The position numbers and the translations under genes are program-made. A stretch of 64,000 nt of DNA from CAMFLJ01 sp965279255 (GTDB lineage: Bacteria; Actinomycetota; Acidimicrobiia; Acidimicrobiales; Acidimicrobilacustridaceae): NCBI GenBank assembly GCA_965279255.1, contig OZ257146.1, positions 3,968,001 to 4,032,000 of the forward strand, written 5' to 3'. Every line of letters starts with the position of its first letter. The stretch's first letter is position 1. Below are positions 38,235 through 47,248 of this stretch, piece after piece. Under the pieces are notes generated by a model. The model was not told the origin of the DNA, searched no databases, and worked only from the letters and a program-made list of their open reading frames with translations.

Positions 38235-38600
38235 ATGGCACCGACCGACCGCATCGAGCTGCGCGGCCTCGTGCTGAGCGCGATCTGCGGCGCCCTCCCC
38301 GAGGAGCGCGAGCGGGCCCAGCCCCTCGAGATCGACCTCGACGTCGTCGCCGACCTCTCGGTCGCCGGCGCCTCCGACGAGCTGCCGGACACCCTCGACT
38401 ACGGCGCCATCACCGCCGACGTCGAGCGGGTCGTCACCACCCTCGAGCCGGTCCTGCTCGAGCGCCTGGCCCAGGCGGTCGCCGACGTCGTGCTCGCCGA
38501 CCAGCGGGTCGTGTCGGTCACCGTCACCGTGCGCAAGCTGCGCCCCCCGGTCCCGCAGGTCCTCGCGACCTCCGGGGTCTGCATCACCCGGGAGCGCTGA
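38235..38600 (+). CDS. folB: Dihydroneopterin aldolase
   Basis: The 121-residue protein matches FolB: IELRGLVLSAICGALPEERE at the start, LDYGAITADVERVV, LLERLAQAVADVVL and a VTVTVRKLRPP strand. It converts dihydroneopterin to 6-hydroxymethyl-dihydropterin. Where most FolB have LRCHGVHE or similar, this protein has AICGALPEE, which keeps the Gly and Glu used in binding. ATG 38235 is preceded by GAGAGGA. folK begins directly at the next base after its stop. Confidence 0.9.
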   Translation: MAPTDRIELRGLVLSAICGALPEERERAQPLEIDLDVVADLSVAGASDELPDTLDYGAITADVERVVTTLEPVLLERLAQAVADVVLADQRVVSVTVTVRKLRPPVPQVLATSGVCITRER

Positions 38601-39065
38601 GTGACCCGTGCGTTGCTGGGGCTCGGCTCCAACATGGGCGACTCCTGGGCGATCCTTCGCGAGGCGGTCGGCTCGTTGAGCGTCGTTGCCGTCTCACCCG
38701 TCTACCGCACCGATCCCGTCGGCGGCCCGGCCGGGCAGGACCCGTTCCTCAACATCGTGGTGGAGATCGACACCGACCTCACCGCCCGCCAGCTGCTCGG
38801 CGTGTGCCACCGCCTCGAGTCGGCCGCCGACCGCGTCCGCACCGTCCGCTGGGGCCCGCGCACCCTCGACGTCGACATCGTCTGGATGGACGGGGTCACC
38901 GTCGACGAGCCCGACCTCCAGGTGCCGCACCCCCGCATGCGCCAGCGCCGGTTCGTGATGGCGCCGCTCGCCGACATCGCCCCCGACGTGGCGGGCCCCG
39001 ACTGGCGCGACAAGGCCGAGGGCCGCGTCGACCTCGTCGGGCCGCTCGACTCCCGGCCGGGATGA
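38601..39065 (+). CDS. folK: 2-amino-4-hydroxy-6-hydroxymethyldihydropteridine pyrophosphokinase
   Basis: The 154-residue HPPK has LLGLGSNMGDSWAIL, VSPVYRTDPVGGP, FLNIVVEIDTDL, RWGPRTLDVDIVWMD and VPHPRMRQRRFVMAPLADIA. These are all the loops that hold ATP, Mg and the pterin. It supplies the substrate of FolP. GTG 38601 follows the folB stop with no gap, and the stop overlaps the next gene by 4 bp. Confidence 0.95.
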   Translation: MTRALLGLGSNMGDSWAILREAVGSLSVVAVSPVYRTDPVGGPAGQDPFLNIVVEIDTDLTARQLLGVCHRLESAADRVRTVRWGPRTLDVDIVWMDGVTVDEPDLQVPHPRMRQRRFVMAPLADIAPDVAGPDWRDKAEGRVDLVGPLDSRPG

Positions 39066-39850
39066 CCGCCGCCGGCCCGCGCTCGGTGCGGGTCGTGGGG
39101 CCGGGCCGGGCGGGCTCGGCCCTCTCGACGGCGTTGGCCGCGGTGGGCTGGTCGGTCGCCGAGCCGGTGCGACGCGGCGGTGACCTCAACGGTGCGGCCG
39201 AGGGCGTCGACCTCCTGGTGCTGGCCACCCCCGACGCGGCGATCGCCGACGTGGCCGCCGCGGTGACGCCGTCCGAGACGACCGTCGTCGCCCACCTGGC
39301 CGGCTCCCTCGGCCTCGACGTGCTGGCCCCTCACCCCCGTCGGGCGGCCGTGCACCCGCTGGTGTCGCTGCCCGACGCCGAGGTGGGTGCCCGCCGGCTG
39401 CGCTCGGGAGCCTGGTTCGCGGTCGCCGGCGACCCACCCGAGGCCCTGGCCCTGGTCGAGGCGCTCGTCATCGACCTCGGTGGACGCTCCTTCACCGTGG
39501 CCGACGCCGACCGGGCCGCCTATCACGCCGCCGCGGCGATCGCCTCGAACCACCTGGTCGCGCTGTTGGGCCAGGTCGAGCGGGTGGCCGCCGGTGCCGG
39601 GGTGCCGCTCGAGGCCTACCTCGACCTCGTGCGGGTCACCCTCGACAACGTGGCCGAGATGGGCCCGGCCGCCGCGCTCACCGGCCCGGTGGCCCGCGGT
39701 GACTGGGCCACCGTCGAGCGCCATCGCCGGGCGCTGCCCGCTGACGAGCTGGTCGCCTACGACGCCATGGTGGCGGCCGCCCGCCGGTTGGTCGACGATG
39801 TCGGCGACGCCGCCGGCACCGACGAGCCCGGCACCGACGAGGAGGGGTGA
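39062..39850 (+). CDS. Rossmann-fold DUF2520 protein (COG5495-like)
   Basis: The 262-residue protein has an N-terminal NAD(P) fold (VRVVGPGRAGSALSTALAAVG) and LLVLATPDAAIADVA. A helical DUF2520 domain follows with AAAAIASNHLVALLGQ and LDNVAEMGPAAALTGPVARGD. It resembles ketopantoate reductase-type dehydrogenases and usually lies just before panC, which suggests a role in pantothenate synthesis, possibly as a panE stand-in. That function is inference. It overlaps folK by 4 bp and panC by one base. Confidence 0.85.
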   Translation: MTAAGPRSVRVVGPGRAGSALSTALAAVGWSVAEPVRRGGDLNGAAEGVDLLVLATPDAAIADVAAAVTPSETTVVAHLAGSLGLDVLAPHPRRAAVHPLVSLPDAEVGARRLRSGAWFAVAGDPPEALALVEALVIDLGGRSFTVADADRAAYHAAAAIASNHLVALLGQVERVAAGAGVPLEAYLDLVRVTLDNVAEMGPAAALTGPVARGDWATVERHRRALPADELVAYDAMVAAARRLVDDVGDAAGTDEPGTDEEG

Positions 39851-40704
39851 TGGAGGTCGTGACCACGAAGGCCGCCCTGCGGTCCCTGCTCGACGCCGAC
39901 CGCGCCGCCGGGCGCACCGTGGGCCTGGTGCCCACCATGGGGGCGCTCCACGAGGGTCACCTCTCGCTGGTCGCCGCGGCCCGCGCCGACTGCGACGTCG
40001 TGGTCATCACCATCTTCGTGAACCCGCTCCAGTTCGCCCCGGGCGAAGACCTCGACGCCTACCCCCGCCCGCTGTCGCGTGACCTCGAGCTGGCCGGCTC
40101 CGCCGGTGCCACGGTGGCGTTCACGCCCAGCACCGACGAGATGTACCCGCGGCCGACCGCCACCACCGTGCACGTCGAGGGGCTCACCGGCTCGATGGAG
40201 GGGGCGACGCGGCCCACCCACTTCGACGGGGTCACCACCGTCGTCACCAAGCTGTTCAACATCGCCGGCCCGTGCCGGGCGTACTTCGGCGAGAAGGACT
40301 TCCAGCAGCTGTCGGTGGTGCGGCGGATGGTCTCCGACCTCGACCAGCCGATCACGATGGTGGGCTGCCCGATCGTGCGGGAGCCCGACGGCCTGGCCAT
40401 GTCGAGCCGCAACGTCTACCTGTCGCCCGAGCAGCGAACCGCGGCGGCCGTGCTGAACCGGGCCCTGCGGGCCGGGGCGGCACTGGTGGAGCAGGGGGAG
40501 CGGTCCCCCGCGGCCGTGGCGGCCCGCATGGCGGAGGTCGTCGCCGCCGAGCCACTGGCCCTGATCGACTACGCCGAGGTCGTCGATCCGGACACTCTCG
40601 AGCCCCCTGTGACGCTCGACCCGGGCCGCTCGGTGCAGTTGCTGGTCGCGGCAGGTTTGGGTCAGACCCGCCTTCTGGATAACCTCGCGGTTCTCGTGCC
40701 CTGA
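39850..40704 (+). CDS. panC: Pantothenate synthetase
   Basis: The 284-residue adenylating ligase joins pantoate and beta-alanine. It has VPTMGALHEGHLSLV, IFVNPLQFAPGEDLDAYPR, THFDGVTTVVTKLFNI, AYFGEKDFQQLSVVRRMV and LAMSSRNVYLSPEQR. ATG 39850 shares its A with the preceding stop; GTG 39847 just upstream is equally possible, and a GAGGAGGGG stretch sits ahead of both. panD follows after 60 bp. Confidence 0.95.
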   Translation: MEVVTTKAALRSLLDADRAAGRTVGLVPTMGALHEGHLSLVAAARADCDVVVITIFVNPLQFAPGEDLDAYPRPLSRDLELAGSAGATVAFTPSTDEMYPRPTATTVHVEGLTGSMEGATRPTHFDGVTTVVTKLFNIAGPCRAYFGEKDFQQLSVVRRMVSDLDQPITMVGCPIVREPDGLAMSSRNVYLSPEQRTAAAVLNRALRAGAALVEQGERSPAAVAARMAEVVAAEPLALIDYAEVVDPDTLEPPVTLDPGRSVQLLVAAGLGQTRLLDNLAVLVP

Positions 40705-40764
40705 GGCCGAGGCTCGTTCCCGTACGGCGACCCGTGAGGCGCCAAGCACTTCGAGGAGCACCAC

Positions 40765-41157
40765 GTGCATCGTCGCATGATGAAGTCGAAGATCCACCGT
40801 GCGCGGATCACCGACGCCAATCTCCACTACGTCGGGTCGATCACACTCGACACCCGCCTGATGGAGCTCGCCGACATCCGCGAGTGGGAGCAGGTCCAGG
40901 TCGTCGACATCGACAACGGGGCCCGTTTCGAGACCTACGCCATCCCCGGTGGCCCCGGTGACGTGTGCCTCAACGGCGCCGCGGCCCGCCTGGTGCAGCC
41001 GGGCGATCGCATCATCATCATCACCTACGGCGACTACGACGAAGCCGAGCTCGAGGCCTACGAGCCGCGGGTCGTGCACGTCGACGCGTCGAACCGTCCG
41101 GTCGACGAGGCCGCCGCCTCCGAGCTGGCTGCCCTCGAGGTCGGCCTCCGGGCCTGA
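40765..41157 (+). CDS. panD: Aspartate 1-decarboxylase (pyruvoyl enzyme)
   Basis: The 130-residue proenzyme makes beta-alanine. MMKSKIHRARITDANLHYVG is the conserved N-terminus and self-cleavage is expected between Gly24 and Ser25 (YVG|SIT), leaving a pyruvoyl group. CLNGAAARLVQPGDRIIII supplies the remaining active-site residues. GAGGAG lies 6 bases before GTG 40765, which fixes this start. With panC it provides both steps that join at pantothenate. Confidence 0.95.
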   Translation: MHRRMMKSKIHRARITDANLHYVGSITLDTRLMELADIREWEQVQVVDIDNGARFETYAIPGGPGDVCLNGAAARLVQPGDRIIIITYGDYDEAELEAYEPRVVHVDASNRPVDEAAASELAALEVGLRA

Positions 41158-41227
41158 CCCTCGGCCGCGGCTCTCCGGACCGAGCCCGAGTGGGTCGGTC
41201 GGACGGGGCCGGGCCAGACTGCCCGAC

Positions 41228-42865
41228 GTGACCGCCCCCACCCCGCCGAGCGGCGTCGACCTGCTGGTCGTCGGTTCGGGCGTGGCCGGCCTCACCGCCG
41301 CGGTGCGGGCGGCGAGCCACCACGGGCTCACCGTCGCGGTCGTCACCAAGGCCGGCATCGACTCGGCCACCACCCGCTGGGCCCAGGGTGGCATCGCCGC
41401 CGTGCTCGATCCGGGGGCCGACAGCACCGAGCTCCACGTGTCCGACACCCTGGCCGCCGGTGGGGGCCTCTGCGACGTCGATGCCGTGCGAACGCTGGTC
41501 GGGCAGGGCCCCGACGCGGTCCGCGACCTCATCGGCCTCGGCGCCGTCTTCGACCGCGACGAGCAGGGCCGGCTCGACCTCGCCCGCGAGGGCGGCCACC
41601 GCTTCGCCCGGGTGGTCCACGCCGGGGGCGTCGCCACCGGTGTCGAGGTCGAGCGCACGCTCGTCGACGCCGTCCACGCCACGGCCGCCCGGGTCGACGA
41701 GGGCGCCTTCGTGCTCGGCCTGCTCGTCGAGGGCGGTCGCTGCGTCGGGGTGCGGGTCGCCGGCCCCGGCGGCACCACCGTCGAGGTGCGGGCCCGGCAC
41801 ACGCTGCTCGCCAGCGGCGGCGCCGGCCAGCTCTTCGCCGTGACCACCAACCCGATGGAGGCCACCGCTGACGGCGTGGCCATGGCCCTGCGAGCCGGCG
41901 TGCCCGTCGCCGACGTCGAGTTCGTCCAGTTCCACCCCACCGCGCTGGCGATCGACCGCCACCCCCGCCCCCTGCTGAGCGAGGCCCTGCGGGGTGACGG
42001 CGCCCTCATCCGCGACATCCACGGCGACCGCTTCGTCGACGAGATGCTCCCGCGCGACCAGGTCAGCCGGGCGATCACCACCCGGATGCTCGAGCAGGGT
42101 GTCGACCACTGCCTGCTCGACGTCACGGGCATCGAGCGCTTCGCCGAGCGGTTCCCGTCGATCGCCGGGCGTCTGGTCGAGGTCGGCCTCGACCCCACCC
42201 GCGACCTGCTCCCCATCGCCCCCGCGGCCCACTACCTCTGCGGTGGCGTCGTCACCGACCTCGACGGGGCCACGGCGCTGCCGGGCCTGTGGGCCGCCGG
42301 AGAGGTCGCCTGCTCCGGCGTCCACGGGGCCAACCGCCTCGCCTCCAACTCGCTGCTCGAGGGCCTGGTCTTCGGGGCCCGAGCGGTCGACGCCGTGGCG
42401 GCCGGCCACGACGGACCGACCGCCACCGGGGCCATGCGCAGCGTGCTCGATGCCGACGACGAGGCGACCTCGGCCGAGATCGGCGGTCGGGTCCTGGCCG
42501 TGCCGCTCCCGGAGCCGCTCACCGGCGCCCCCGGCGCCCCTCTCGGCACCGGGGTGCCTGACGAGAAGGAGGTCGCCGCCGCACGCGACCGCCTCCAGCG
42601 GGCGATGACCGCCGGGGCCGGCGTGGTCCGCGACGCCGACTCGCTCGCCCGCACCGCCGAGGTCGTCGGGGAGGTCGCCGGAGTCGCCGGCGCCGCGCTC
42701 GGCACCCGCCACGGGGAGGAGCTGGCCAACCTCTGCACGACGGCCACCGCCATGCTCGCGGCCGCGTCCGCCCGCCACGAGAGCCGGGGCGCACACACCC
42801 GCCTCGACGCCCCCGACACCGACCCGGACCTGGCCCTCCGGCTGGTGGTGCAGCGCTCGTCCTGA
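41228..42865 (+). CDS. nadB: L-aspartate oxidase
   Basis: The 545-residue FAD enzyme makes iminoaspartate for NAD synthesis. It shows LLVVGSGVAGLTAAVRA, TRWAQGGIAAVLDPGAD, EGGHRFARVVHAGG, FVQFHPTALA, RPLLSEALRGDGALIRD, the DQVSRAI segment and GLWAAGEVACSGVHGANRLA. The length and active-site Arg/His segments are normal. GTG 41228 follows panD by 70 bp. nadA is not here, and nadC lies 2.7 kb downstream beyond two unrelated genes. Confidence 0.95.
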   Translation: MTAPTPPSGVDLLVVGSGVAGLTAAVRAASHHGLTVAVVTKAGIDSATTRWAQGGIAAVLDPGADSTELHVSDTLAAGGGLCDVDAVRTLVGQGPDAVRDLIGLGAVFDRDEQGRLDLAREGGHRFARVVHAGGVATGVEVERTLVDAVHATAARVDEGAFVLGLLVEGGRCVGVRVAGPGGTTVEVRARHTLLASGGAGQLFAVTTNPMEATADGVAMALRAGVPVADVEFVQFHPTALAIDRHPRPLLSEALRGDGALIRDIHGDRFVDEMLPRDQVSRAITTRMLEQGVDHCLLDVTGIERFAERFPSIAGRLVEVGLDPTRDLLPIAPAAHYLCGGVVTDLDGATALPGLWAAGEVACSGVHGANRLASNSLLEGLVFGARAVDAVAAGHDGPTATGAMRSVLDADDEATSAEIGGRVLAVPLPEPLTGAPGAPLGTGVPDEKEVAAARDRLQRAMTAGAGVVRDADSLARTAEVVGEVAGVAGAALGTRHGEELANLCTTATAMLAAASARHESRGAHTRLDAPDTDPDLALRLVVQRSS

Positions 42866-42878
42866 CCGGCCGGAGCCA

Positions 42879-42898
42879 CCCCCCCCCCCCCCCCCCCC
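42879..42898. repeat. Homopolymer run of 20 C
   Basis: Twenty consecutive C bases lie 14 bases after the nadB stop and 130 bases before the lipoprotein gene. No other run in the window comes near this length. It could be a slippage-prone tract or an assembly or sequencing artefact. Confidence 0.9.
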
Positions 42899-43028
42899 GG
42901 CGTTCCGCCTCGGACGCGGGGTCGCCGTCCCGGGAGCGGATCTGGGACCGATGTGGGACCACGAACCAGCGGCTGCGGGGGAGGGTCGGTGCGACGATGC
43001 CGACTCCCCGACCGCTGGAGGACCCGGC

Positions 43029-43499
43029 ATGACTGCTCGACGACTCGTTCCCGCTGCCCTGGTGGCGGTGCTCGCCCTCGGAGGCGCCGCCTGCAGCTCG
43101 TCCGGCTCGGACTCGTCGGCGGGCTCGTCGACCAAGGAGTCGACCACCACGACCGCGTCGAGCACGGCCGAGAGCGCCGAGTCCTCCTCCGGCTCGAGCT
43201 CGTCGGACGGCGAGAACCCCGGCGTCGAGACCCTCGTCGACGGCCCGGCCGACGCGGCCCACACCGTCACGCTGACGGCGTCGGGCACCTGGGACCCGGC
43301 CACCCTCACGGTGGCGCCCGGCCAGGTGTTCACCTTCGTCTCCGCAGGCAGCGGATCCCATGCGGTGACCTTCAACGGCTCGGACACCTACACGATCTCC
43401 GGTGGCCTGACCGAGAGCTTCACCCTCGCGACGCCCGGCACCTACACGGTGACCGAGTACCTCAGCGGCGAGACCATGACGGTCGTGGTCAGCGGCTGA
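43029..43499 (+). CDS. Secreted cupredoxin-like lipoprotein
   Basis: The 156-residue protein has a signal peptide ending in GGAAC, giving a candidate lipid-modified Cys22. A Ser/Thr/Glu-rich linker runs to about residue 70 and a beta domain follows. The domain resembles plastocyanin-like folds (PGQVFTFVSAGSGSHAVTFNG and ATPGTYTVTEYL). One His is present, but the later Cys-His-Met cluster needed for type 1 copper is absent, so copper binding is doubtful. ATG 43029 follows GGAGG by 7 bases; the longer frame lacks a signal peptide at its start. Confidence 0.7.
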   Translation: MTARRLVPAALVAVLALGGAACSSSGSDSSAGSSTKESTTTTASSTAESAESSSGSSSSDGENPGVETLVDGPADAAHTVTLTASGTWDPATLTVAPGQVFTFVSAGSGSHAVTFNGSDTYTISGGLTESFTLATPGTYTVTEYLSGETMTVVVSG

Positions 43500-43527
43500 C
43501 CGACCGGCCGCGAGGGCCCGGGGGGCG

Positions 43528-45465
43528 TCAGGGTCGGTCGGCGTCCTCGACGAGCACCCGCCGGGCCCTCTGCAGGAGCCGGTAGAACGACGAGCGGCTC
43601 ATGAACAGCTCCCGTTGGGCGGCGGCGTGGCCACCGGAGGGCTCGAGGTAGGTCACCTCGAGGGCCCGCCGGAGCACCGCGGTCTCCTCGCCGTCGTCGC
43701 CGAAGGCCCGCTCGACGGCGGCCCGCACTGCGGTCCGGGCCGCCTCGGGGTCGCCGCCGGTCAGGGCCCTCAGCGCGTCGTCGTCGTGGAACGCACGGAG
43801 CCCGTCGGCGATCCAGGCGCGGTCGTCGCCCTCGGTCCACGGGGCCTCGCCCTGCTCGGTGCGCACCAGGTCGTGAGCGCGTCCCACCAGGCCGGACGGC
43901 CCGAAGTCGCACCAGATGGTCGCCAGGTCGCGTTCGCCGTCCGAGCGCCGCAGCTCGGGCACCTCGACGTACCCCAGGACCTCCAGGCGGGCGATCTCGT
44001 CGGCCGGGGAGGTCACGTAGGCGTAGCGGAACGGAGCCCGACCGCCGAGGCCGAGCAGGCCGGCGTTGCCCACCCGCACGATCTCCGCGGCTGTGGCCTC
44101 GTCGAGGGGGTCCTCGATGATCGTCACGTCCTGGAGGAACCGGGCCCCGGTGAGCCGCCCGTGGGCCCGGGCGTGGTCGACGACCGGCCCGATCTCGATG
44201 GCGTCGTGGGCCCAGTCGGGCAGCGACGAGTCGGTGTAGGTGATCGCGGCACCGGACAGCTCACCGGTGATGCGGCGCACCATCGCCACCTGCCGGGGGC
44301 GCTCGTCGATCCACCGGGCCATGCGCCGGAACCACGCCTGTTCGCCCCGGCCGGTGGCGTCCGCCAGCCGCTCGGCGTCACCGGGGCGGGCCCGGTCGCT
44401 GTAGTGCGTGGTGCTCCGGTCGAACCCGAGTCGGACGTCGGGGCTCTCGACGAGCGACGCGAGCTCGGGCAGGACCTGCAGGCCCTCGGTGTCGGACCGG
44501 GCCCGGAGGTGGTCGGCGACGCCGACGACGAGCTGGCGGTGGCGCTCGGGGTCGGTCTCCTTCAGCCGGGCACCGAGGGCGGACCGGGCCAGGCGGTGCA
44601 GCGTGACCCGGGGGCCGATGGGCTCGGCCAGTCGACAGGCCCGCAGCGCGGCGAGCTCCGCCCGCGTGGGACGGCCCGGGAGGACGGCCGCGAGGAGCCG
44701 GGCGTCGACCGCCGGGGCGACGGCCGCGACCTCGAGCAGCTCCGGGTCGATGCCCCGGAGGTCGGCGCCTCCCAGGCGGGCGAGCAGCAGCTCGTCGAGG
44801 TGCCCGGCCGGCGAGGTCGCCTCGTCGAGCGGCATGGTCCGGTCGGGGTGGGCCTCGTGCAGGCCGGCCGCGAGGGTCAGGGCGAGGGGATACCCGGCCG
44901 ACCACGACGCGATCGTCCCCCGCACCTCGGGGTCGCCGACCCCCGACCGGGCGAGGAGCTCCCGGCTCTCGACCTGGTCGAGGGGGAGCAGGCGCACGTC
45001 GGCGCTCACGTGGTCCAGCCCGTGATCGAACCACTCCGCGCCCGGTGGGCGGCGCCCGGCGGTGACGATGACGGTCGTGGCGGGCAGCTCCTCGAGGACG
45101 AGGCGGCGCAGCTCGAAGCGGAGGGGGCTGAGCTCGTCGATCTCGTCGACGGTGACCAGGGTGGCGGAGGGGCTCCCGAGTGCGGGCGCCAGTGCAGCCG
45201 TGAGCGCATCGGGCACCGGCTCCAGGACCCGACCGTCGAGGGCGACGACCGTGATGCCCGCGGCCGCGGCCTGGCGGTGGGCCGCCCGGAGCAGGGCGCT
45301 CTTGCCCACCCCGCCGGGCCCGTGGACGTGGAGCACCCGCTCGGGGGCGGTTCCCCGCAGCGCCCGGTCGAGGCGCTCGAGGACGTCGGTGCGCCCGACG
45401 AAGCGCTCGGTGTCGAGCCGGGCGGCGAGGTCCCCGATGCTGGGCGTCGAGGGCTCGTCGTGCAC
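43528..45465 (-). CDS. STAND/AAA-type ATP-binding regulatory protein
   Basis: The 645-residue protein begins with RFVGRTDVLERLDRAL, then Walker A GPGGVGKS (49-56) and Walker B LVTVDEID (103-110). Helical winged segments follow (LVTLHRLARSALGARL-like). A middle region at about 380-560 has a vague acetyltransferase-like look, and an HTH-like tail reads QRELFMSRSSFYRLLQRARR. This fits signal-responsive NTPases that act as regulators or scaffolds. The input and target are unknown. It lies on the opposite strand, splitting nadB from nadC. Confidence 0.65.
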   Translation of the reverse strand: MHDEPSTPSIGDLAARLDTERFVGRTDVLERLDRALRGTAPERVLHVHGPGGVGKSALLRAAHRQAAAAGITVVALDGRVLEPVPDALTAALAPALGSPSATLVTVDEIDELSPLRFELRRLVLEELPATTVIVTAGRRPPGAEWFDHGLDHVSADVRLLPLDQVESRELLARSGVGDPEVRGTIASWSAGYPLALTLAAGLHEAHPDRTMPLDEATSPAGHLDELLLARLGGADLRGIDPELLEVAAVAPAVDARLLAAVLPGRPTRAELAALRACRLAEPIGPRVTLHRLARSALGARLKETDPERHRQLVVGVADHLRARSDTEGLQVLPELASLVESPDVRLGFDRSTTHYSDRARPGDAERLADATGRGEQAWFRRMARWIDERPRQVAMVRRITGELSGAAITYTDSSLPDWAHDAIEIGPVVDHARAHGRLTGARFLQDVTIIEDPLDEATAAEIVRVGNAGLLGLGGRAPFRYAYVTSPADEIARLEVLGYVEVPELRRSDGERDLATIWCDFGPSGLVGRAHDLVRTEQGEAPWTEGDDRAWIADGLRAFHDDDALRALTGGDPEAARTAVRAAVERAFGDDGEETAVLRRALEVTYLEPSGGHAAAQRELFMSRSSFYRLLQRARRVLVEDADRP

Positions 45466-45563
45466 GGGCGCCGATCGTACGGCGCCCGCCGGCCGGCGCC
45501 GTCACCAGGGTGTCGGATCGGCGGTGGTTGGCCGCCGGCGCCGACGCAGGGCAGGCTTGCTCC

Positions 45564-46424
45564 GTGCCGCGCGCTGTCCACCCGCCCCGAGTCGTCGTCG
45601 TCGAGGCCGTCACCCGCGCCCTCGCGGAGGACCTCGTCCCGCTGGGCGACCTGACCTCGGCCCTCCTCCCCGACGACCTGGCGGCCTCCGCCGCGTTCGT
45701 CGCCCGCCGTCCCGGCGTGCTCGCCGGTCGGGCCTGTGCCACCGAGACGTTCCACCAGATCGACGACACGGTCGACCTGGTCTGGGATCTCGACGACGGC
45801 GACATCGTGGCCGCCGGCTCGGTGCTGGCCACCGCCACGGGCCCGCTCGCCTCGATCCTCACCGCCGAGCGCACCGCCCTCAACTTCCTCGGCCACCTCT
45901 CGGGCATCGCCACCCACACCCGGGCCTTCGTCGACACCGCCGCCACCGGGGGCACCGCCCGCATCTGGGACACCCGCAAGACCACCCCGGGCCTTCGCTC
46001 GCTCGAGAAGGCGGCCGTGCGGGCCGGGGGAGGGGCCAACCACCGCGGCAACCTCTCCGACTGGATCCTGCTGAAGGACAACCACATCGCCCTGTTCGGC
46101 ATCACCGACGCGGTGGCCAACGCCCACGCCATGTGGCCGGCCCGCACGGTGCACGTGGAGTGCGACCGCCTCGACCAGGTGCAGGAGGCCCTCGCCGCCG
46201 GGGCCGATGCGCTGCTGCTCGACAACATGACCCCCGACGAGGTGCGGGCCTGCGTGGCCGCCGCCGACGCCGCGCCCCGCCGCCCGCTGCTCGAGGTGTC
46301 GGGCGGGATCACCCTCGACACGGTGGCGTCCTACGCCGGCACCGGGGTCGACTGCATCTCCGTCGGCGGGCTCACCAACGCCGCCCCCGTGCTCGACATC
46401 GGCCTCGACATCGAGCCGGGCTGA
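45564..46424 (+). CDS. nadC: Nicotinate-nucleotide pyrophosphorylase (carboxylating)
   Basis: This 286-residue enzyme converts quinolinate and PRPP to nicotinate mononucleotide. EDLVPLGDLTSALL, LNFLGHLSGIATHT, WDTRKTTPGLRSLEKAAVRA, GGANHRGNLSDWILLKDNH, VECDRLDQ, LLLDNM and EVSGGI are present. I chose GTG 45564 (PRAVHPP) because the upstream 18 codons are not conserved. coaX follows after 19 bp. Confidence 0.95.
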   Translation: MPRAVHPPRVVVVEAVTRALAEDLVPLGDLTSALLPDDLAASAAFVARRPGVLAGRACATETFHQIDDTVDLVWDLDDGDIVAAGSVLATATGPLASILTAERTALNFLGHLSGIATHTRAFVDTAATGGTARIWDTRKTTPGLRSLEKAAVRAGGGANHRGNLSDWILLKDNHIALFGITDAVANAHAMWPARTVHVECDRLDQVQEALAAGADALLLDNMTPDEVRACVAAADAAPRRPLLEVSGGITLDTVASYAGTGVDCISVGGLTNAAPVLDIGLDIEPG

Positions 46425-46443
46425 CCGGAACCAGGAGGACCTC

Positions 46444-47238
46444 GTGCTGCTCACCGTCGACGCCGGCAACACCCAGACCGTGGTCGGGCTCTACGAGCTC
46501 GACGGCGAGTCCGCGTCCGGTCGCCGCCCCGAGGACGGCCTGCTGAACCACTGGCGCATCTCCACCGCCGCCGAGCGCACCTCCGACGAGGTCGCCGTGC
46601 TGCTCCAGGGCTTCCTCGCCCTGCGCCGCCTCCAGTTCAGCGACATCGAGGGCATCGCCGTCTCCTCGGGTGTCCCGAAGATCACCGCCGCGCTGCGCGA
46701 CCTCGCCGACCAGTACCTCGACTTCGAGCCGATCGTCATCGAGCCGGGGGTCCGCACGGGCATCCGCATCGACTACGACAACCCGAAGGAGGTCGGTGCC
46801 GACCGCATCGCCAACGCCATCGCCGCCTTCGACCTCTACGGCGGCCCCACGATCGTCGCCGACTTCGGTACCGCCACCACGTGCGACGCCGTCTCCGAGA
46901 ACGGTGAGTACCTCGGTGGCGCCATCGCCCCGGGGGTCGAGATCTCCATGGACGCCCTGGTGGGCAAGGCCGCCGCGTTGCGGGCGGTCGAGCTGCGGGC
47001 TCCCCGCAACGTGCTGGGCAAGTCCACGGTCGAGTCGATCCAGTCGGGGGCCGTCTACGGCTTCGCCTCCCAGGTCGACGGGCTCTGCGACCGCATCATC
47101 GACGAGCTGGGCGAGTGCACGGTCGTCTCCACCGGCGGCCTGGCCGACCTCATCACCCCCTTCTCCCGCCGCATCCAGCACACCGAGCCGTGGCTCACGC
47201 TCCACGGCCTCCGGCTGGTCTACGAGAAGAACCTCTAG
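46444..47238 (+). CDS. coaX: Type III pantothenate kinase
   Basis: The 264-residue ASKHA-fold kinase starts with LLTVDAGNTQTVVGLYE (phosphate motif). It has VGADRIANAIAA, ADFGTATTCDAVSENGEYLG and GAIAPGVEISMDAL. It phosphorylates pantothenate, the first step to CoA. A strong AGGAGG lies 6 bases before GTG 46444. Pairing with nadC is common, and panC-panD lie 5 kb upstream, so the region serves two cofactors. Confidence 0.95.
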   Translation: MLLTVDAGNTQTVVGLYELDGESASGRRPEDGLLNHWRISTAAERTSDEVAVLLQGFLALRRLQFSDIEGIAVSSGVPKITAALRDLADQYLDFEPIVIEPGVRTGIRIDYDNPKEVGADRIANAIAAFDLYGGPTIVADFGTATTCDAVSENGEYLGGAIAPGVEISMDALVGKAAALRAVELRAPRNVLGKSTVESIQSGAVYGFASQVDGLCDRIIDELGECTVVSTGGLADLITPFSRRIQHTEPWLTLHGLRLVYEKNL

Positions 47239-47248
47239 GGGCCTCGTC

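Noticed and set aside
41158..41227. Extra coding sequence between panD and nadB by extending nadB upstream
   Set aside because: The longer frame overlaps panD in another frame and lacks the FAD-binding N-terminus pattern; GTG 41228 fits NadB.
43615..45654. 679-codon plus-strand frame opposite the STAND ATPase
   Set aside because: It lacks family motifs and is the antisense shadow of a protein with clear Walker A and B motifs.
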